A stretch of DNA of 64,000 bases from Streptomyces sp. NBRC 110035 (lineage in GTDB: Bacteria; Actinomycetota; Actinomycetes; Streptomycetales; Streptomycetaceae), in the NCBI RefSeq assembly GCF_000829695.1, contig NZ_BBNN01000023.1:112194-176193 (forward strand), read 5' to 3'. Below, piece after piece: positions 35,276 to 44,743 of the stretch (the first letter of the stretch is position 1; every line of letters starts with the position of its first letter). The notes under the pieces were generated by a model, which saw nothing but the letters and a program-made list of their open reading frames with translations, made no database searches and was not told the origin of the DNA. Made by a program: the position numbers and the translations under genes.

Positions 35276-38200
35276 ATGGACGAGTCGAGACTGGCGGCAG
35301 CCGCGGCGCGGGCGGTGGCGGAGAGCGCCCCGCTGGCCCGGGAGCTGGCGGCCGGGCTGCGGGAAGTGGAACGGACCGTGGGCCGGCCGACGGATCTGTC
35401 CGACGGCGCGGCCCTGACGGAGGAACAGCGCGCCCTGTACACCGAGGAGCGCCGACTGCGGCGCCGGGCCGTCGAACTGGTGGGGGAACTGGCCGGCGGC
35501 CGGTTACGGGCGCTGGACACCTTCAACGTCGTCCTCTTCGGCCGTACCGGGGCCGGCAAGAGCTCGCTGGTCGAGGCGCTCACCGGGGGTGACGGGGCAC
35601 GGATCTCCCCGGGCCGTCCCGACCACACGACGGAGGTGGAGGAGGTCCGGTGGGCGGGCCTGCGGCTGTTCGACACGCCCGGCACCAACGGCTGGGGGCG
35701 TGACGGCGACAACCGGCACCTGGAGGAGGCGGCCAGGCAGGCGGTTCTGGTGGCCGACGTCGTGCTGCTGTGCTTCGACGACGACAGCCAGCTGGAGGGC
35801 GAGTTCACGAAGGTGGCCCAGTGGGTCCTGGCCTACGGCAAGCCGGCCGTGGTCGTACTGAACTGCAAGGTGCCGGTCTGGCGTGACACGGACGCGATCG
35901 CCGAGCGGGACGTCCGGGTCTTCCTGTCCACGACCGTGGCCCAGCACGCCGCGCACATCCGCGAGTGGCTCGCGGCCCTCGGGCTCCCGCAGGTCCCCGT
36001 GGTCGCGCTGAGCGCCCAGCGCGCGGTCGCGGCCCGGGCCGCCGACCCGTACCGGGGCAAGGACGGGAACAGCATCCGGAACATGCGCCGGGCGGGCCGG
36101 ACGACGCTGCTGAGGCGTTCCAACCTGCCCGTCCTGGAGTCCCTCCTCACCGAGGCCGTCGGCAGCGGCGCGGCGCAACTGCGGTACGGCGGACTGCTGA
36201 CGCAGACGGCCGGCGCACTGAGCGGGATAGCCGACGAACTCGACCGGGTGCTGACCGCGCCGGCCCTCGAGGGCGCCAGGACGATCGAGACGGGGCTGGA
36301 GGAACTGCTGGAGGAACTGGGCCTCCCCGAGGACCTCCTGCCACCCGGAACCGACACCGCCGACGGGCCCGGCACGGTTCCCGGCGGGGGAGACGGAGTC
36401 CCGGCGGACGTGCCGGGGCGGCACGAGGACGCCGACGCGGACCTGGCCAGGGTTCTGCGCGAGCTGCGGGAGCTGCAGAAGCTGCGGGGCGGTCCCTTCC
36501 CCGCACCGGCGCGCGGGAGGGCCCGCGTCCATCTGGACCACCTGCTCACCTCCGGCTTCGGCAAGCTGCGCCTCACCCTGGAGGCCCGCGCCGAGAAACT
36601 GGTGGACACGGCGTTCCGGGAGCGCAAGCCGCTGTCCGCGGAGGACTTCAACGCGGCCGTGTTCAAGAGCGACGAGCTGACCGCGGTGATCGACAAGTCG
36701 CTCGCGTCCTTCACCTCCGATGTCGAGAGCCGCCTCGGCCTGGTCGTCGCCGACCTCCGGGCGGGACTCGCGCGGGTGGACGCGCGGGTGGACGGCCTCG
36801 GAAGGGAGGTGAGGGGCGACGCGGGGTCCGGGTACCGGACGTTCGGCTGCCTGGCCGGTTACACCAGCGCGGGAGCGAGCCTGCTGTCGGTCGGTGCCTC
36901 CGCCGCCTCGTTGCTGTTCCTGACGACCCCGGTGGGCTGGATCGCCGCGGCCGGACTGGCCGTCGTCGCCGGAGGCGGCCGGCTCGCCGCCCGGTTCGGT
37001 CTGCGGCGCGGTCAGCAACGCCGGTACGAGGCCCGGGGCGAGTACCTGGAGCAGGCGCGCGAGGCCGTGTACCAGGAGACCGAGGCGGTGCGGGAGCGGG
37101 TCGCCGCGCACTGCGTGGCCCTCGTGCGGCAGGCCGTACTGGTCGAGGTGGGGCCGCTCGTCCGGCAGGCCGTGGCGCTGCGCCGCATCGCCGGGGCCGC
37201 CTCCCGCGACAGGGCACTGCTGAACAGAACGGTGGAGGAACTGCCGCAGGGCCGCGACGCCGCCGACATCCTGGCGGAGGCCGTGGGGCGCGCCGAGGCC
37301 GCCGCGGGCGTCACCCATCCCGCCGGGGCCGACCGGCTCTGGCTCGGCTCCGACTGGTGCGACGACCCGCACAACCTCCTGGCCGGGGGCGGGGCGGCGG
37401 AGGGCCGCCGCAACGGGCGGTCGCCCGGCCTCGCACCGAACGTCCTGGACCGGCTGCGCACGGTGTTCCGGCGCGGCCCGCACGGCCCGGCACCCGGCGC
37501 CGGCCGGCAGTGGCTCGCGGAACTGCACCGGTGGTTCGACGACGACCCCCACGCGGCCGGACTGCTGGCCGAACTGGACGCGCTGGCCGCCGATCCGAGG
37601 CCCCGGATAGCGGTCACCGGAAACCTGAGCACCGGGAAGTCGGCGTTCGTCCACCGCCTGCTGGTGGAGTCGGGCCTGCCCGTCCCCGAATCGCTGACCA
37701 GTGCCGCCGGCCCCGAGACCTGGCGGGTGGTGCCCTACGAGTGGGGCGATCTGGTCCTGGTGGACACGCCGGGATTCCAGAGCGGGCGGGAGGGCCACTC
37801 CGAGGCCGCCCGCACGGCCCTCGCCGACGCAGCCGCCGTCATCCATCTCTTCTCCCCCCTCATGCTGGTCGGAGAGCGTGCCGACCTCCTGCTCCTGTTG
37901 CGGGGTGCGCCGGAGGCGGGGCGTTTCAGCAAGCAGGGCCGCACCCTGTGGGTGATCAACAAGATCGACCGGCTCGCGGTCGCCGGCGACGCGCGCGACC
38001 TGCGCGCCCACGTCGGACGCGCGAAAAAGGAACTGGCCGCCGCGCTCGAGCGGATCGCCCCCGGCGGCCGGGCGTCGCACCGTGAGCACATCGTGTCCAT
38101 GGCGGCGGCCCCGTACGGCCTGCGTGCCGCCCACAGCCGCCACTACGACGACTTCCGCGCGTGGGACGGCTTCGGGGACTTCGCCGCGTCCGTACGGGAA

Positions 38201-39214
38201 CTGCGCCTCACCCTGGAGCCGAACGCCGGGGACGTCACTCTGCTGCACGGCGGCGCCGCCCGTCTGGGCGTGCTGCGGGCCGGGGCCCTCGAGCAGGCGG
38301 AGGACATCGAGCGCAGAATCGTCGAGGTCGGCCGGCTCGCCGACGAGGCGGTGGCGGGCGCCCGCACCGGACGGGGCGTGGTCGCCTCGATGACCAAGGG
38401 GGCCGAGCGCCTGGCGGTCGCGTTCACCACCCGTCTCGTCCACGAGACGCTGGAGGAGGGCGTGGACGCGCCGGTCCGCGAGGCCCGGGGCCGGCGGCTG
38501 GAATCCTGGACGACGGACAAGGAGTTCGCCGGCGGGTGGCAGCGGCACCGCGCCGGCTGCGAACGGGCGGCGCAGGCCTGGCTGACGTCGGTGGCGAACG
38601 CCGTGGAGCGCAGGGCCGCCTCACCGGCCTACGCCACGGCGTTCCCGGACGACGGCAACCGCGTCGACCTGTCGTTCCTGTCCGCGGAGTCGCTGCGGGT
38701 CTGGAGCGGCGACCTCCTGGTCAACGCCTCCGTCGGTCTCGCCCCGGCCGGCGAACTGCGCGCCGACGACCTCGTCGCCCTGGCCGCGCAGTACGACGTG
38801 GCACTGGACGCCGGGGAGCTCGACGGACTGCTGGGGGGCGTGCACGACGTCGGCGTCATCCTCAAGATCATCAACGCCGTGAGCATGATCAGCGCCCTCA
38901 TGACGCAGAGCAAGCGGGAGGAGGAGCTGGAGGAGTTCCGTGTCCGGCTCACCGAGACCATGCGGAGGTCCGCCGAGGCATGGGCGCAGAGCGTGCGCGG
39001 CGGCTGCGGCGCCGTGGAGGAGGTGTGCGGCCGGCTGGAGGCCCTGGCCGTGCAGCTGACCCGGAAACAGGGCGAGTTGCTGGAGGAACTCACGCGCACC
39101 CGCCGGCGCGCGCAGCGGTGCACCGCCGCCATCGAGGGGGCGCGCCTGAGGCTGGGCGAACCCGCCGGGGCCGGCGCACCCACGGGGGACGGACGAAAGG
39201 GCGGAAGGCGATGA
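35276..39214 (+). CDS. tandem dynamin-like GTPase (two GTPase modules, membrane hairpin)
   Basis: Predicted 1312-aa protein. Module 1: P-loop GRTGAGKSS (residues 89-97), G3 DTPG at Asp133, degenerate G4 NCKV (196-199), then a helical region and a hydrophobic hairpin (about 520-575). Module 2: P-loop GNLSTGKS (782-789), G3 DTPG at Asp830, intact G4 NKID (895-898), then long helical stretches and a second hydrophobic patch (VGVILKIINAVSMISALM, about 1190-1210). Two dynamin-like units in one chain recall B. subtilis DynA, a membrane-fusing protein linked to phage tolerance. The ATG at 35276 is chosen for its ribosome site. A 4-bp overlap couples it to the next gene. Confidence 0.85.
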   Translation: MDESRLAAAAARAVAESAPLARELAAGLREVERTVGRPTDLSDGAALTEEQRALYTEERRLRRRAVELVGELAGGRLRALDTFNVVLFGRTGAGKSSLVEALTGGDGARISPGRPDHTTEVEEVRWAGLRLFDTPGTNGWGRDGDNRHLEEAARQAVLVADVVLLCFDDDSQLEGEFTKVAQWVLAYGKPAVVVLNCKVPVWRDTDAIAERDVRVFLSTTVAQHAAHIREWLAALGLPQVPVVALSAQRAVAARAADPYRGKDGNSIRNMRRAGRTTLLRRSNLPVLESLLTEAVGSGAAQLRYGGLLTQTAGALSGIADELDRVLTAPALEGARTIETGLEELLEELGLPEDLLPPGTDTADGPGTVPGGGDGVPADVPGRHEDADADLARVLRELRELQKLRGGPFPAPARGRARVHLDHLLTSGFGKLRLTLEARAEKLVDTAFRERKPLSAEDFNAAVFKSDELTAVIDKSLASFTSDVESRLGLVVADLRAGLARVDARVDGLGREVRGDAGSGYRTFGCLAGYTSAGASLLSVGASAASLLFLTTPVGWIAAAGLAVVAGGGRLAARFGLRRGQQRRYEARGEYLEQAREAVYQETEAVRERVAAHCVALVRQAVLVEVGPLVRQAVALRRIAGAASRDRALLNRTVEELPQGRDAADILAEAVGRAEAAAGVTHPAGADRLWLGSDWCDDPHNLLAGGGAAEGRRNGRSPGLAPNVLDRLRTVFRRGPHGPAPGAGRQWLAELHRWFDDDPHAAGLLAELDALAADPRPRIAVTGNLSTGKSAFVHRLLVESGLPVPESLTSAAGPETWRVVPYEWGDLVLVDTPGFQSGREGHSEAARTALADAAAVIHLFSPLMLVGERADLLLLLRGAPEAGRFSKQGRTLWVINKIDRLAVAGDARDLRAHVGRAKKELAAALERIAPGGRASHREHIVSMAAAPYGLRAAHSRHYDDFRAWDGFGDFAASVRELRLTLEPNAGDVTLLHGGAARLGVLRAGALEQAEDIERRIVEVGRLADEAVAGARTGRGVVASMTKGAERLAVAFTTRLVHETLEEGVDAPVREARGRRLESWTTDKEFAGGWQRHRAGCERAAQAWLTSVANAVERRAASPAYATAFPDDGNRVDLSFLSAESLRVWSGDLLVNASVGLAPAGELRADDLVALAAQYDVALDAGELDGLLGGVHDVGVILKIINAVSMISALMTQSKREEELEEFRVRLTETMRRSAEAWAQSVRGGCGAVEEVCGRLEALAVQLTRKQGELLEELTRTRRRAQRCTAAIEGARLRLGEPAGAGAPTGDGRKGGRR

Positions 39215-41172
39215 ACGCGGCCGACAACACCAGGAGCACCCCGGCCGACTGGCCGGACCGGGCCCGGGCCGCCGTCCGGGAGGCAATGGGCGACCGTGCG
39301 GCCGCCGCCGTGGCGGGCACGTGGGCCGCCCGGGAGGCCGACCCGGAGGTGAACGTGGTGCTCTACGGCCCGCAGAACGCGGGCAAGACCAGCCTGCTGC
39401 GCCGCCTGCTGGCGGAGGACGGCACCCCCGTTCCCGCGTGGGCGACCGTGAGCGGCGGCAAGGAGACCTACGAGGCCGGCGGGGTCGGCTCCGCCGGGCT
39501 GCGCTACGTCGACACCCCCGGTGTGCAGGCGGGCGACCCCCTGCACACGGAGCGGGCCGTGGCCGCCCTGCTGGAGGCCGACGCGCTGCTGCTGGTCCTC
39601 GGCCGGAGGCTGTTCGGCGGGGCGGCCGGGGAGGTCCTGCCGCTGGTGACCGGCACGGCCGTGCACCCGGACCGCCCCCGGCCGTATCCCGTCGGCGCCC
39701 TGCTGCCGGTGGTCTGCAAGGCCGACCGGTGGGGGAAGGAGCCGGGCAGTGAGGAGTTCGCCGACGAGGTGGAGGCCGTGCGCGGGGAGTTCAGGGAGCA
39801 GCTCGGCGCCCACATGGACGCGCGGCACCTGCCGGAGCTCCATGTCGTGGTGGCCGACTACTACGGCCTCAGCACCCCGATCCGCCCGGCTGACCTGCGC
39901 CGCGACCACTATCTGTCCTTCGGGGGCCACGACGGCGTCGAGGCCCTGTGGAGGGCCCTGCGGACACTGCCCGGGCGCAGGGCCCAGCTGCGGGCCGAGA
40001 CCCGGGTGCGGTACTGGTGCCGGGCCGCGGTCCGCGCGCTGGAGGCGGCGCGGGCCGAGCGGGAGAGGGCCGGGGCCGCCCGCGACGGTGCCCGGCGGGT
40101 GGACACCCGCTTCGCCCTGCTGGAGAACCGGCTCGACGAACTGCGCGAGGCCGGCCGGGTGGAGCTGCGCGCCGCCGTCCGGGAGGAACTGCTGCGCGCC
40201 GCGGACTCGGCCGCCTCCGCCGGGTCGGCGGAGGAAGCCGCCCGCGAGCGTCTGGCCACCGCGGTACGGGGCTGGCAGGCGCGCTGGACCGGAAAGGCGC
40301 AGCAACTCGCGCTCCAGGGCAGGGCGGAGGCGATGACCGTGCGGACCGTTCCGGGGACGCAGGCGTTCCTCGCCTGCATCGACGACGTTCGCGCCGTCCT
40401 CGCCACCGCCGGTGACACCTCCGTCCCCGCCTCCCGGTCCGCCGTCCCGGAGGTCACGACCGCCGTCGTCCTGGGCCTCGGCCCGCTTGCCCACATCGTC
40501 CAGCACGAGCTGGGCAAGCGCCGTCGCGAGCGGATCGGCGAGGTCCTGGAGCAGCGGGACGGGGCGGCGGACCCCGGGACCGGCCAGGGCCGGGACGCGG
40601 CGACCACAGGCCAGGCCTCCGACGGGTCCGACCCCTACGCCTACGCCCTGCTCCCCCTGCCCGGCGCACCCGACGTGTCCGACGCGCCCGGCCGCGACGG
40701 CCCCGACGCTCCCGAGGGAGGTGCCGGCGGGTCCCCCGGCCCCGTACCGGGGACTTCCGACCCCGCGGATCCGCTGACGGCGGGGGACCCGGCGACGGGT
40801 GGTCCTCCCGCGGGTGACACGGCACCCGACGGTCCGGCGGCCGGGGATGCCGCGGGGGGCGATTCGGTGACCCTCTTCGGGGAGCAGCTCCTGGTCATCG
40901 CCGTGTCCGAGATCCGCGACCTCATTCAGAGCAAGCTGGCGGAACAGGCCGAGAACCGCCGCGCCGAGCGGCGCGAGGCCGCCGGGAAGGCGACCGAGCG
41001 CATCGCCGCGATGCTGGAGGCCCCCTGGCTGGAGGAGCTGGAGAAGGCCCGCGCGGGCCTGAGCGCCCAGCGGCCCGATGCGGCGACCATGGCCCTGGTC
41101 GAGGAGGAGTGGGCTCATCTGGACCGTGCGGTGAAGGGCCTGGAGCAGGTGCTGGGAGAGGCGCCGCTGTGA
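39211..41172 (+). CDS. third GTPase of the operon (TRAFAC/dynamin-related)
   Basis: Predicted 653-aa GTPase. P-loop GPQNAGKTS begins at residue 53, G3 DTPG is at Asp101, and G4 reads CKAD (169-172). Coiled-coil-prone helices rich in Arg/Glu/Ala follow (about 265-400), then a hydrophobic stretch (VTTAVVLGLGPLAHIV), a Gly/Pro/Asp disordered linker (about 455-550) and a C-terminal helical region. It starts on the stop codon of the tandem GTPase (ATGA) and ends on the start of the TIR gene (GTGA), so all three are translated together. Confidence 0.83.
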   Translation: MNAADNTRSTPADWPDRARAAVREAMGDRAAAAVAGTWAAREADPEVNVVLYGPQNAGKTSLLRRLLAEDGTPVPAWATVSGGKETYEAGGVGSAGLRYVDTPGVQAGDPLHTERAVAALLEADALLLVLGRRLFGGAAGEVLPLVTGTAVHPDRPRPYPVGALLPVVCKADRWGKEPGSEEFADEVEAVRGEFREQLGAHMDARHLPELHVVVADYYGLSTPIRPADLRRDHYLSFGGHDGVEALWRALRTLPGRRAQLRAETRVRYWCRAAVRALEAARAERERAGAARDGARRVDTRFALLENRLDELREAGRVELRAAVREELLRAADSAASAGSAEEAARERLATAVRGWQARWTGKAQQLALQGRAEAMTVRTVPGTQAFLACIDDVRAVLATAGDTSVPASRSAVPEVTTAVVLGLGPLAHIVQHELGKRRRERIGEVLEQRDGAADPGTGQGRDAATTGQASDGSDPYAYALLPLPGAPDVSDAPGRDGPDAPEGGAGGSPGPVPGTSDPADPLTAGDPATGGPPAGDTAPDGPAAGDAAGGDSVTLFGEQLLVIAVSEIRDLIQSKLAEQAENRRAERREAAGKATERIAAMLEAPWLEELEKARAGLSAQRPDAATMALVEEEWAHLDRAVKGLEQVLGEAPL

Positions 41173-42233
41173 CCGCGGCGGCGGAGCCGGTGCCGCGTGT
41201 CTTCGTCGGACACAGCGCGGACGACCGGGAGGCGTTCGTGGAACCCCTCGCCCGGGAGCTGGCCGCACAAGGGGTCAGGGCGTGGGTGGAGTTCTGGGAT
41301 CTCCGGCTCGGCGACAGCCTGACCGGAACCGTGTTCACGGACGGCATGGACGAGGCGGACTGCTTCGTCCTGGTCGTCTCCCCGCTGTGGCACCGCAAGC
41401 CCTGGCTGCGGGAGCAGCTGGAGGCGACCGCGCACCGGCGCATCCGGGACCGGCGCACGCTGATCCCCGTGCTCCTCGACGGGGTGCAGGCACCGTCGCC
41501 GCTCAGCCACCTCAAGCCGCTCTCCTGCCCCCGCAGCCACGAAGGCGCGGCCACCGCCGCCCGCCGGATCGCCGACCAGCTGTACGGCGTCGACCCGCGC
41601 CCCGCCGTCAGGCCGCGGCGGGGACACCGCCCGTACCCGGGCGCCGGACAGTCACCCGCACCCGCCCCCACGGCGCACGTACCGCTCGCACCGGGGCGGC
41701 CCGCCTTCCCGGGGCTCGCGGACGCCGAGGTCGCCGTCCTCCAGCGGATCATGACCGTGGCGCTGCGGGAGGGGACGCTGGGCCCGCTGCCCTGGTCCGA
41801 GGTCGGTCCGGCCCTGCGCGACGCCGAGCCGGACACGGCGAGGACGGTCCGCACGCTGGCCCGCCTCGAGAAGGCCGGACTGGCGCGGTGCGCGCAGGCC
41901 GGGGAGCGGGTGGCGTGGTGCGAACTCACCGAACGGGGCTACCGCCTGACGGCGCCCCGGGCCGTACCCGACCTGGAGCAGGCCAAGAGCCGGCTGCTCC
42001 TCGCCCTGGCGGGCCGGCAGCGGCCCGCCGGTGAGCGCTCCCACGGCCGGGACGCGGCCGAACTGGCGGAGGCGGCGGGCACGTACGTCCTGGTCGCCGA
42101 GCGGTTCCTCGCCGACCTGGCGCACAACGGGCATGTGACGGTGCTGCGCGGAGGCGGCCGTACGCTCGTCACCGACGTCGATCCGGTGCTCGGTGACTGG
42201 GCCCGTGCACTGGGGGAGGAGCAGCGGGCATGA
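41169..42233 (+). CDS. TIR-domain protein with C-terminal winged-helix-like region
   Basis: Predicted 354-aa protein. The TIR domain spans residues 9-140: RVFVGHSADDREAFVEPLA, WVEFWDLRLGDSL, and DCFVLVVSPLWHRKPWLREQ. Glu82 lies where TIR NAD-consuming enzymes have their catalytic glutamate. A Pro-rich linker (about 150-178) leads to a region with a winged-helix pattern (DTARTVRTLARLEKAGLARCAQ, then WCELTERGYRLT). The GTG start overlaps the previous stop codon and the 3' end overlaps the next start. NADase or cyclase activity is inferred from the motif only. Confidence 0.85.
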   Translation: MTAAAEPVPRVFVGHSADDREAFVEPLARELAAQGVRAWVEFWDLRLGDSLTGTVFTDGMDEADCFVLVVSPLWHRKPWLREQLEATAHRRIRDRRTLIPVLLDGVQAPSPLSHLKPLSCPRSHEGAATAARRIADQLYGVDPRPAVRPRRGHRPYPGAGQSPAPAPTAHVPLAPGRPAFPGLADAEVAVLQRIMTVALREGTLGPLPWSEVGPALRDAEPDTARTVRTLARLEKAGLARCAQAGERVAWCELTERGYRLTAPRAVPDLEQAKSRLLLALAGRQRPAGERSHGRDAAELAEAAGTYVLVAERFLADLAHNGHVTVLRGGGRTLVTDVDPVLGDWARALGEEQRA

Positions 42234-44662
42234 GGGACGGGACGGCGCACACGGCCGAGGGGCAGGTGTTCATCAGTTACGCGGGGCCGGACCGGACCTG
42301 GGCCGAGTGGACTGCCTGGACCCTTCAGGAGCAGGGGATCCGGGTCATGCTGGACCTGTGGGACTGGCGCACGGGCGAGCGCTTCGACGAACGGCTGACC
42401 GCCGCCGCGGCCGGGAACGGCGTGCTGGTCCTGCTGCTCTCGCCCGACTACCTGACGTCGCCGCACGCGCGGACCGAGTGGACGACCGTGCTCGCGGCGG
42501 CGGGGACACGGCAGCGGCTGCTGCCGGTGGAGGTCGAACCGCTGCCCGTCGCCGGCCTGCCGCCCGAACTGCACTCGATCCACCGGTTGCAGATCTTCGG
42601 ACTGCCGGAGGAAGAGGCCTCCGAGCAGTTGGTTCTCGCCGTCCTGGAGGCGGTGTCCCGGGAGGCGGAACGCGACCGCGCCCGGCGGGCCGCCGACGGC
42701 GGCGTCCCGGGCACCCCCGAAGCGCGTCCGGTTCCCCGCCGCATGCCGGAGCAGCGTCCCGAGGCTCCCGGCCCGGCCCGTCGCCCCGGAGGGCCGGCGG
42801 AGCCCGGCCGGAAGCACCGCCCGGTCCGCCGCCCCCGACGGCCCGCCGGGCCTCCTTCCGGCACCGGCACGCCACCCCGTCTGCCGGGCACCGGCACGGG
42901 CCCGCGGGTGTCGAACGTACCGGCCGACCCGCCCGGCGTCCCGGACCGGGAATCGCTGCTGCAGCAGCTCAGGCTGCAGCTGAACACCACACATCTCGCG
43001 TCCCTGTCGTTCGGGCGCGGCCCGGACGGCGTCGACGCGGTCGACGTCGCCCGGGAGTACGCGGCCCGCTTCGGCAGCCAGTACGACCTGATCTGGTGGG
43101 TGGACGCCGGTGACGCCGACGAGGTCAGGACGTCGTACGCCGAACTGGCCGGCCGGCTGGGCCTGACCGTGGACGGAGAGCCCGGCGCCGTGGCCGAGGC
43201 GCTCTTCGCCCGGCTCGCGGACCTGCCGCGCCGGCTGATCGTGTTCGAGGGGGCGGCCGGCCCCGGGCTGCTGGCGGGCCTGGTGCCGCCGGAACCCGGC
43301 CACCTGCTGGTGGTGTCGCGGCACCCCGGCTGGCTGGAGGGCGCCCACCGGTACCGGGGACCCGCACCGTCGCCCGGTGGGGGCGACGACGGCCTCGGGC
43401 ACCCGGAGCCCTCCCGCCCGCTGCGGGTCCTCGCGGTCGCCACCGAGTGGGCGTCGCGCCTCGGCGGCCTGAGCACCTTCAACCGCTGCCTGTGCCGGGC
43501 CCTCGCCGCCGCCGGAGCGCAGGTGTACTGCCTGGTGCCCAGGGCCGGCCGGGAGGAGGAGGCGGACGCGAAACGGCACGGCGTGCACCTGGTCGAGGCG
43601 CAGGTGCCGCCGGTGTGGACCGGTGACCTGTCCCTGCTGCGCAGACCGGAGAAGCTGCCCGTGGTGCCCGACGTGATCCTGGGCCACGGCCGCGTCACCG
43701 GCCCGGCCGCCCAGCTGCTGCGCGACCAGCACTACGGGGACGCCCAGCTGGTACACATCATCCACATGCTGCCGTACGAGATCGAGTTCCTGAAGGAGGA
43801 CCGCGCGGACGACCCCGCGCAGCGTGCCGACGAGCGGACCGAGGTCGAACTGGCGCTGGCCGGGTCGGCCGACCACGCCGCGGTCGTGGGCCCCTTCCTG
43901 CACAACAAGTTCGCCCGGCACTTCCCCGGGCAGGAGCCGTTCAGTACCACGTTGCTCTGCGTCCACCCGGGCTTCGACGCGGGAGCGGGGACACGCTCCG
44001 GTGCCTGGGCAGCCGAACCGCGGCCGGTGCCGGCCGGAGACCCGGCGGTCCTCGTCTTCGGCCGCGCCGAGGACGTCCGGCTCAAGGGCCTCGACCTGGC
44101 GGCACAGGCGCTCGGCCGGTTCGTGCGGCGGACCTGCGCCGACCGCAAACTGGACTTCGTCGTCCGCGGCCTGGCGCCCGGTCAGTCCGGTGCCGAACTG
44201 CGCGAGCACATCGACCGGCACGCCGGCAGCGGCAACCTGACCGTGCACATCAAGCCGTACCGCACCGACAGCCGTGTCCTGGCGTCCGATCTGACGTCCG
44301 CCAGTCTGGTGTTGCTCCCCTCCCGCAGCGAGGGTTTCGGCCTGTCCGCCGCGGAGGCGATCGCCGCGGGCACACCGGTCCTGGTCAGCGACGCCAGCGG
44401 AATCGGTCTGCTGCTCCGCGAGACCCTGGGCCGGGAGGAGGCGGCACACCACGTCGTGGAGACCCGGGGCGGTGAGCAGGACGCCGAACGCTGGAGCCAG
44501 GCGGTGGAACGCGTCCTCGGCGACCGCCGGGCGGCCTTCCACCGGGCGGCACGTCTGCGCGAGCAACTCGCGGAGAGCCACACCTGGCAGGCCGCGGCGG
44601 CCTCCCTGCTCGGCCCGCTGCGCGACCGCGGCGACCGCGGCGGCCGGCAACGGTCCCGGTGA
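42230..44662 (+). CDS. TIR / degenerate NB-ARC / GT4 glycosyltransferase fusion
   Basis: Predicted 810-aa three-part protein. Residues 10-140 are a TIR domain (VFISYAGPDRTWAEW, MLDLWDWRTGE, LLLSPDYLTSPHARTEW) with putative catalytic Glu83. After a basic Pro/Arg-rich linker, residues about 226-370 read like an NB-ARC/STAND NTPase (REYAARFGSQYDLIWWVDA, LIVFEGAAGPGLL, VVSRHPGW), but Walker A is gone: FGRGPDGVDA stands where GGVGKT is expected. Residues about 398-795 are a GT-B glycosyltransferase of family GT4 with intact E-x7-E (Glu701, Glu709 in SRSEGFGLSAAEA). It is the fourth gene of the operon. Confidence 0.85.
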   Translation: MRDGTAHTAEGQVFISYAGPDRTWAEWTAWTLQEQGIRVMLDLWDWRTGERFDERLTAAAAGNGVLVLLLSPDYLTSPHARTEWTTVLAAAGTRQRLLPVEVEPLPVAGLPPELHSIHRLQIFGLPEEEASEQLVLAVLEAVSREAERDRARRAADGGVPGTPEARPVPRRMPEQRPEAPGPARRPGGPAEPGRKHRPVRRPRRPAGPPSGTGTPPRLPGTGTGPRVSNVPADPPGVPDRESLLQQLRLQLNTTHLASLSFGRGPDGVDAVDVAREYAARFGSQYDLIWWVDAGDADEVRTSYAELAGRLGLTVDGEPGAVAEALFARLADLPRRLIVFEGAAGPGLLAGLVPPEPGHLLVVSRHPGWLEGAHRYRGPAPSPGGGDDGLGHPEPSRPLRVLAVATEWASRLGGLSTFNRCLCRALAAAGAQVYCLVPRAGREEEADAKRHGVHLVEAQVPPVWTGDLSLLRRPEKLPVVPDVILGHGRVTGPAAQLLRDQHYGDAQLVHIIHMLPYEIEFLKEDRADDPAQRADERTEVELALAGSADHAAVVGPFLHNKFARHFPGQEPFSTTLLCVHPGFDAGAGTRSGAWAAEPRPVPAGDPAVLVFGRAEDVRLKGLDLAAQALGRFVRRTCADRKLDFVVRGLAPGQSGAELREHIDRHAGSGNLTVHIKPYRTDSRVLASDLTSASLVLLPSRSEGFGLSAAEAIAAGTPVLVSDASGIGLLLRETLGREEAAHHVVETRGGEQDAERWSQAVERVLGDRRAAFHRAARLREQLAESHTWQAAAASLLGPLRDRGDRGGRQRSR

Positions 44663-44743
44663 GAGAAGAAGGGCGCCGGCAGGGGTGGGGGGTGGCACAC
44701 CCGGGTAGGCACGGGGCAGTTACCGGGGGGACGGGAGAACACC

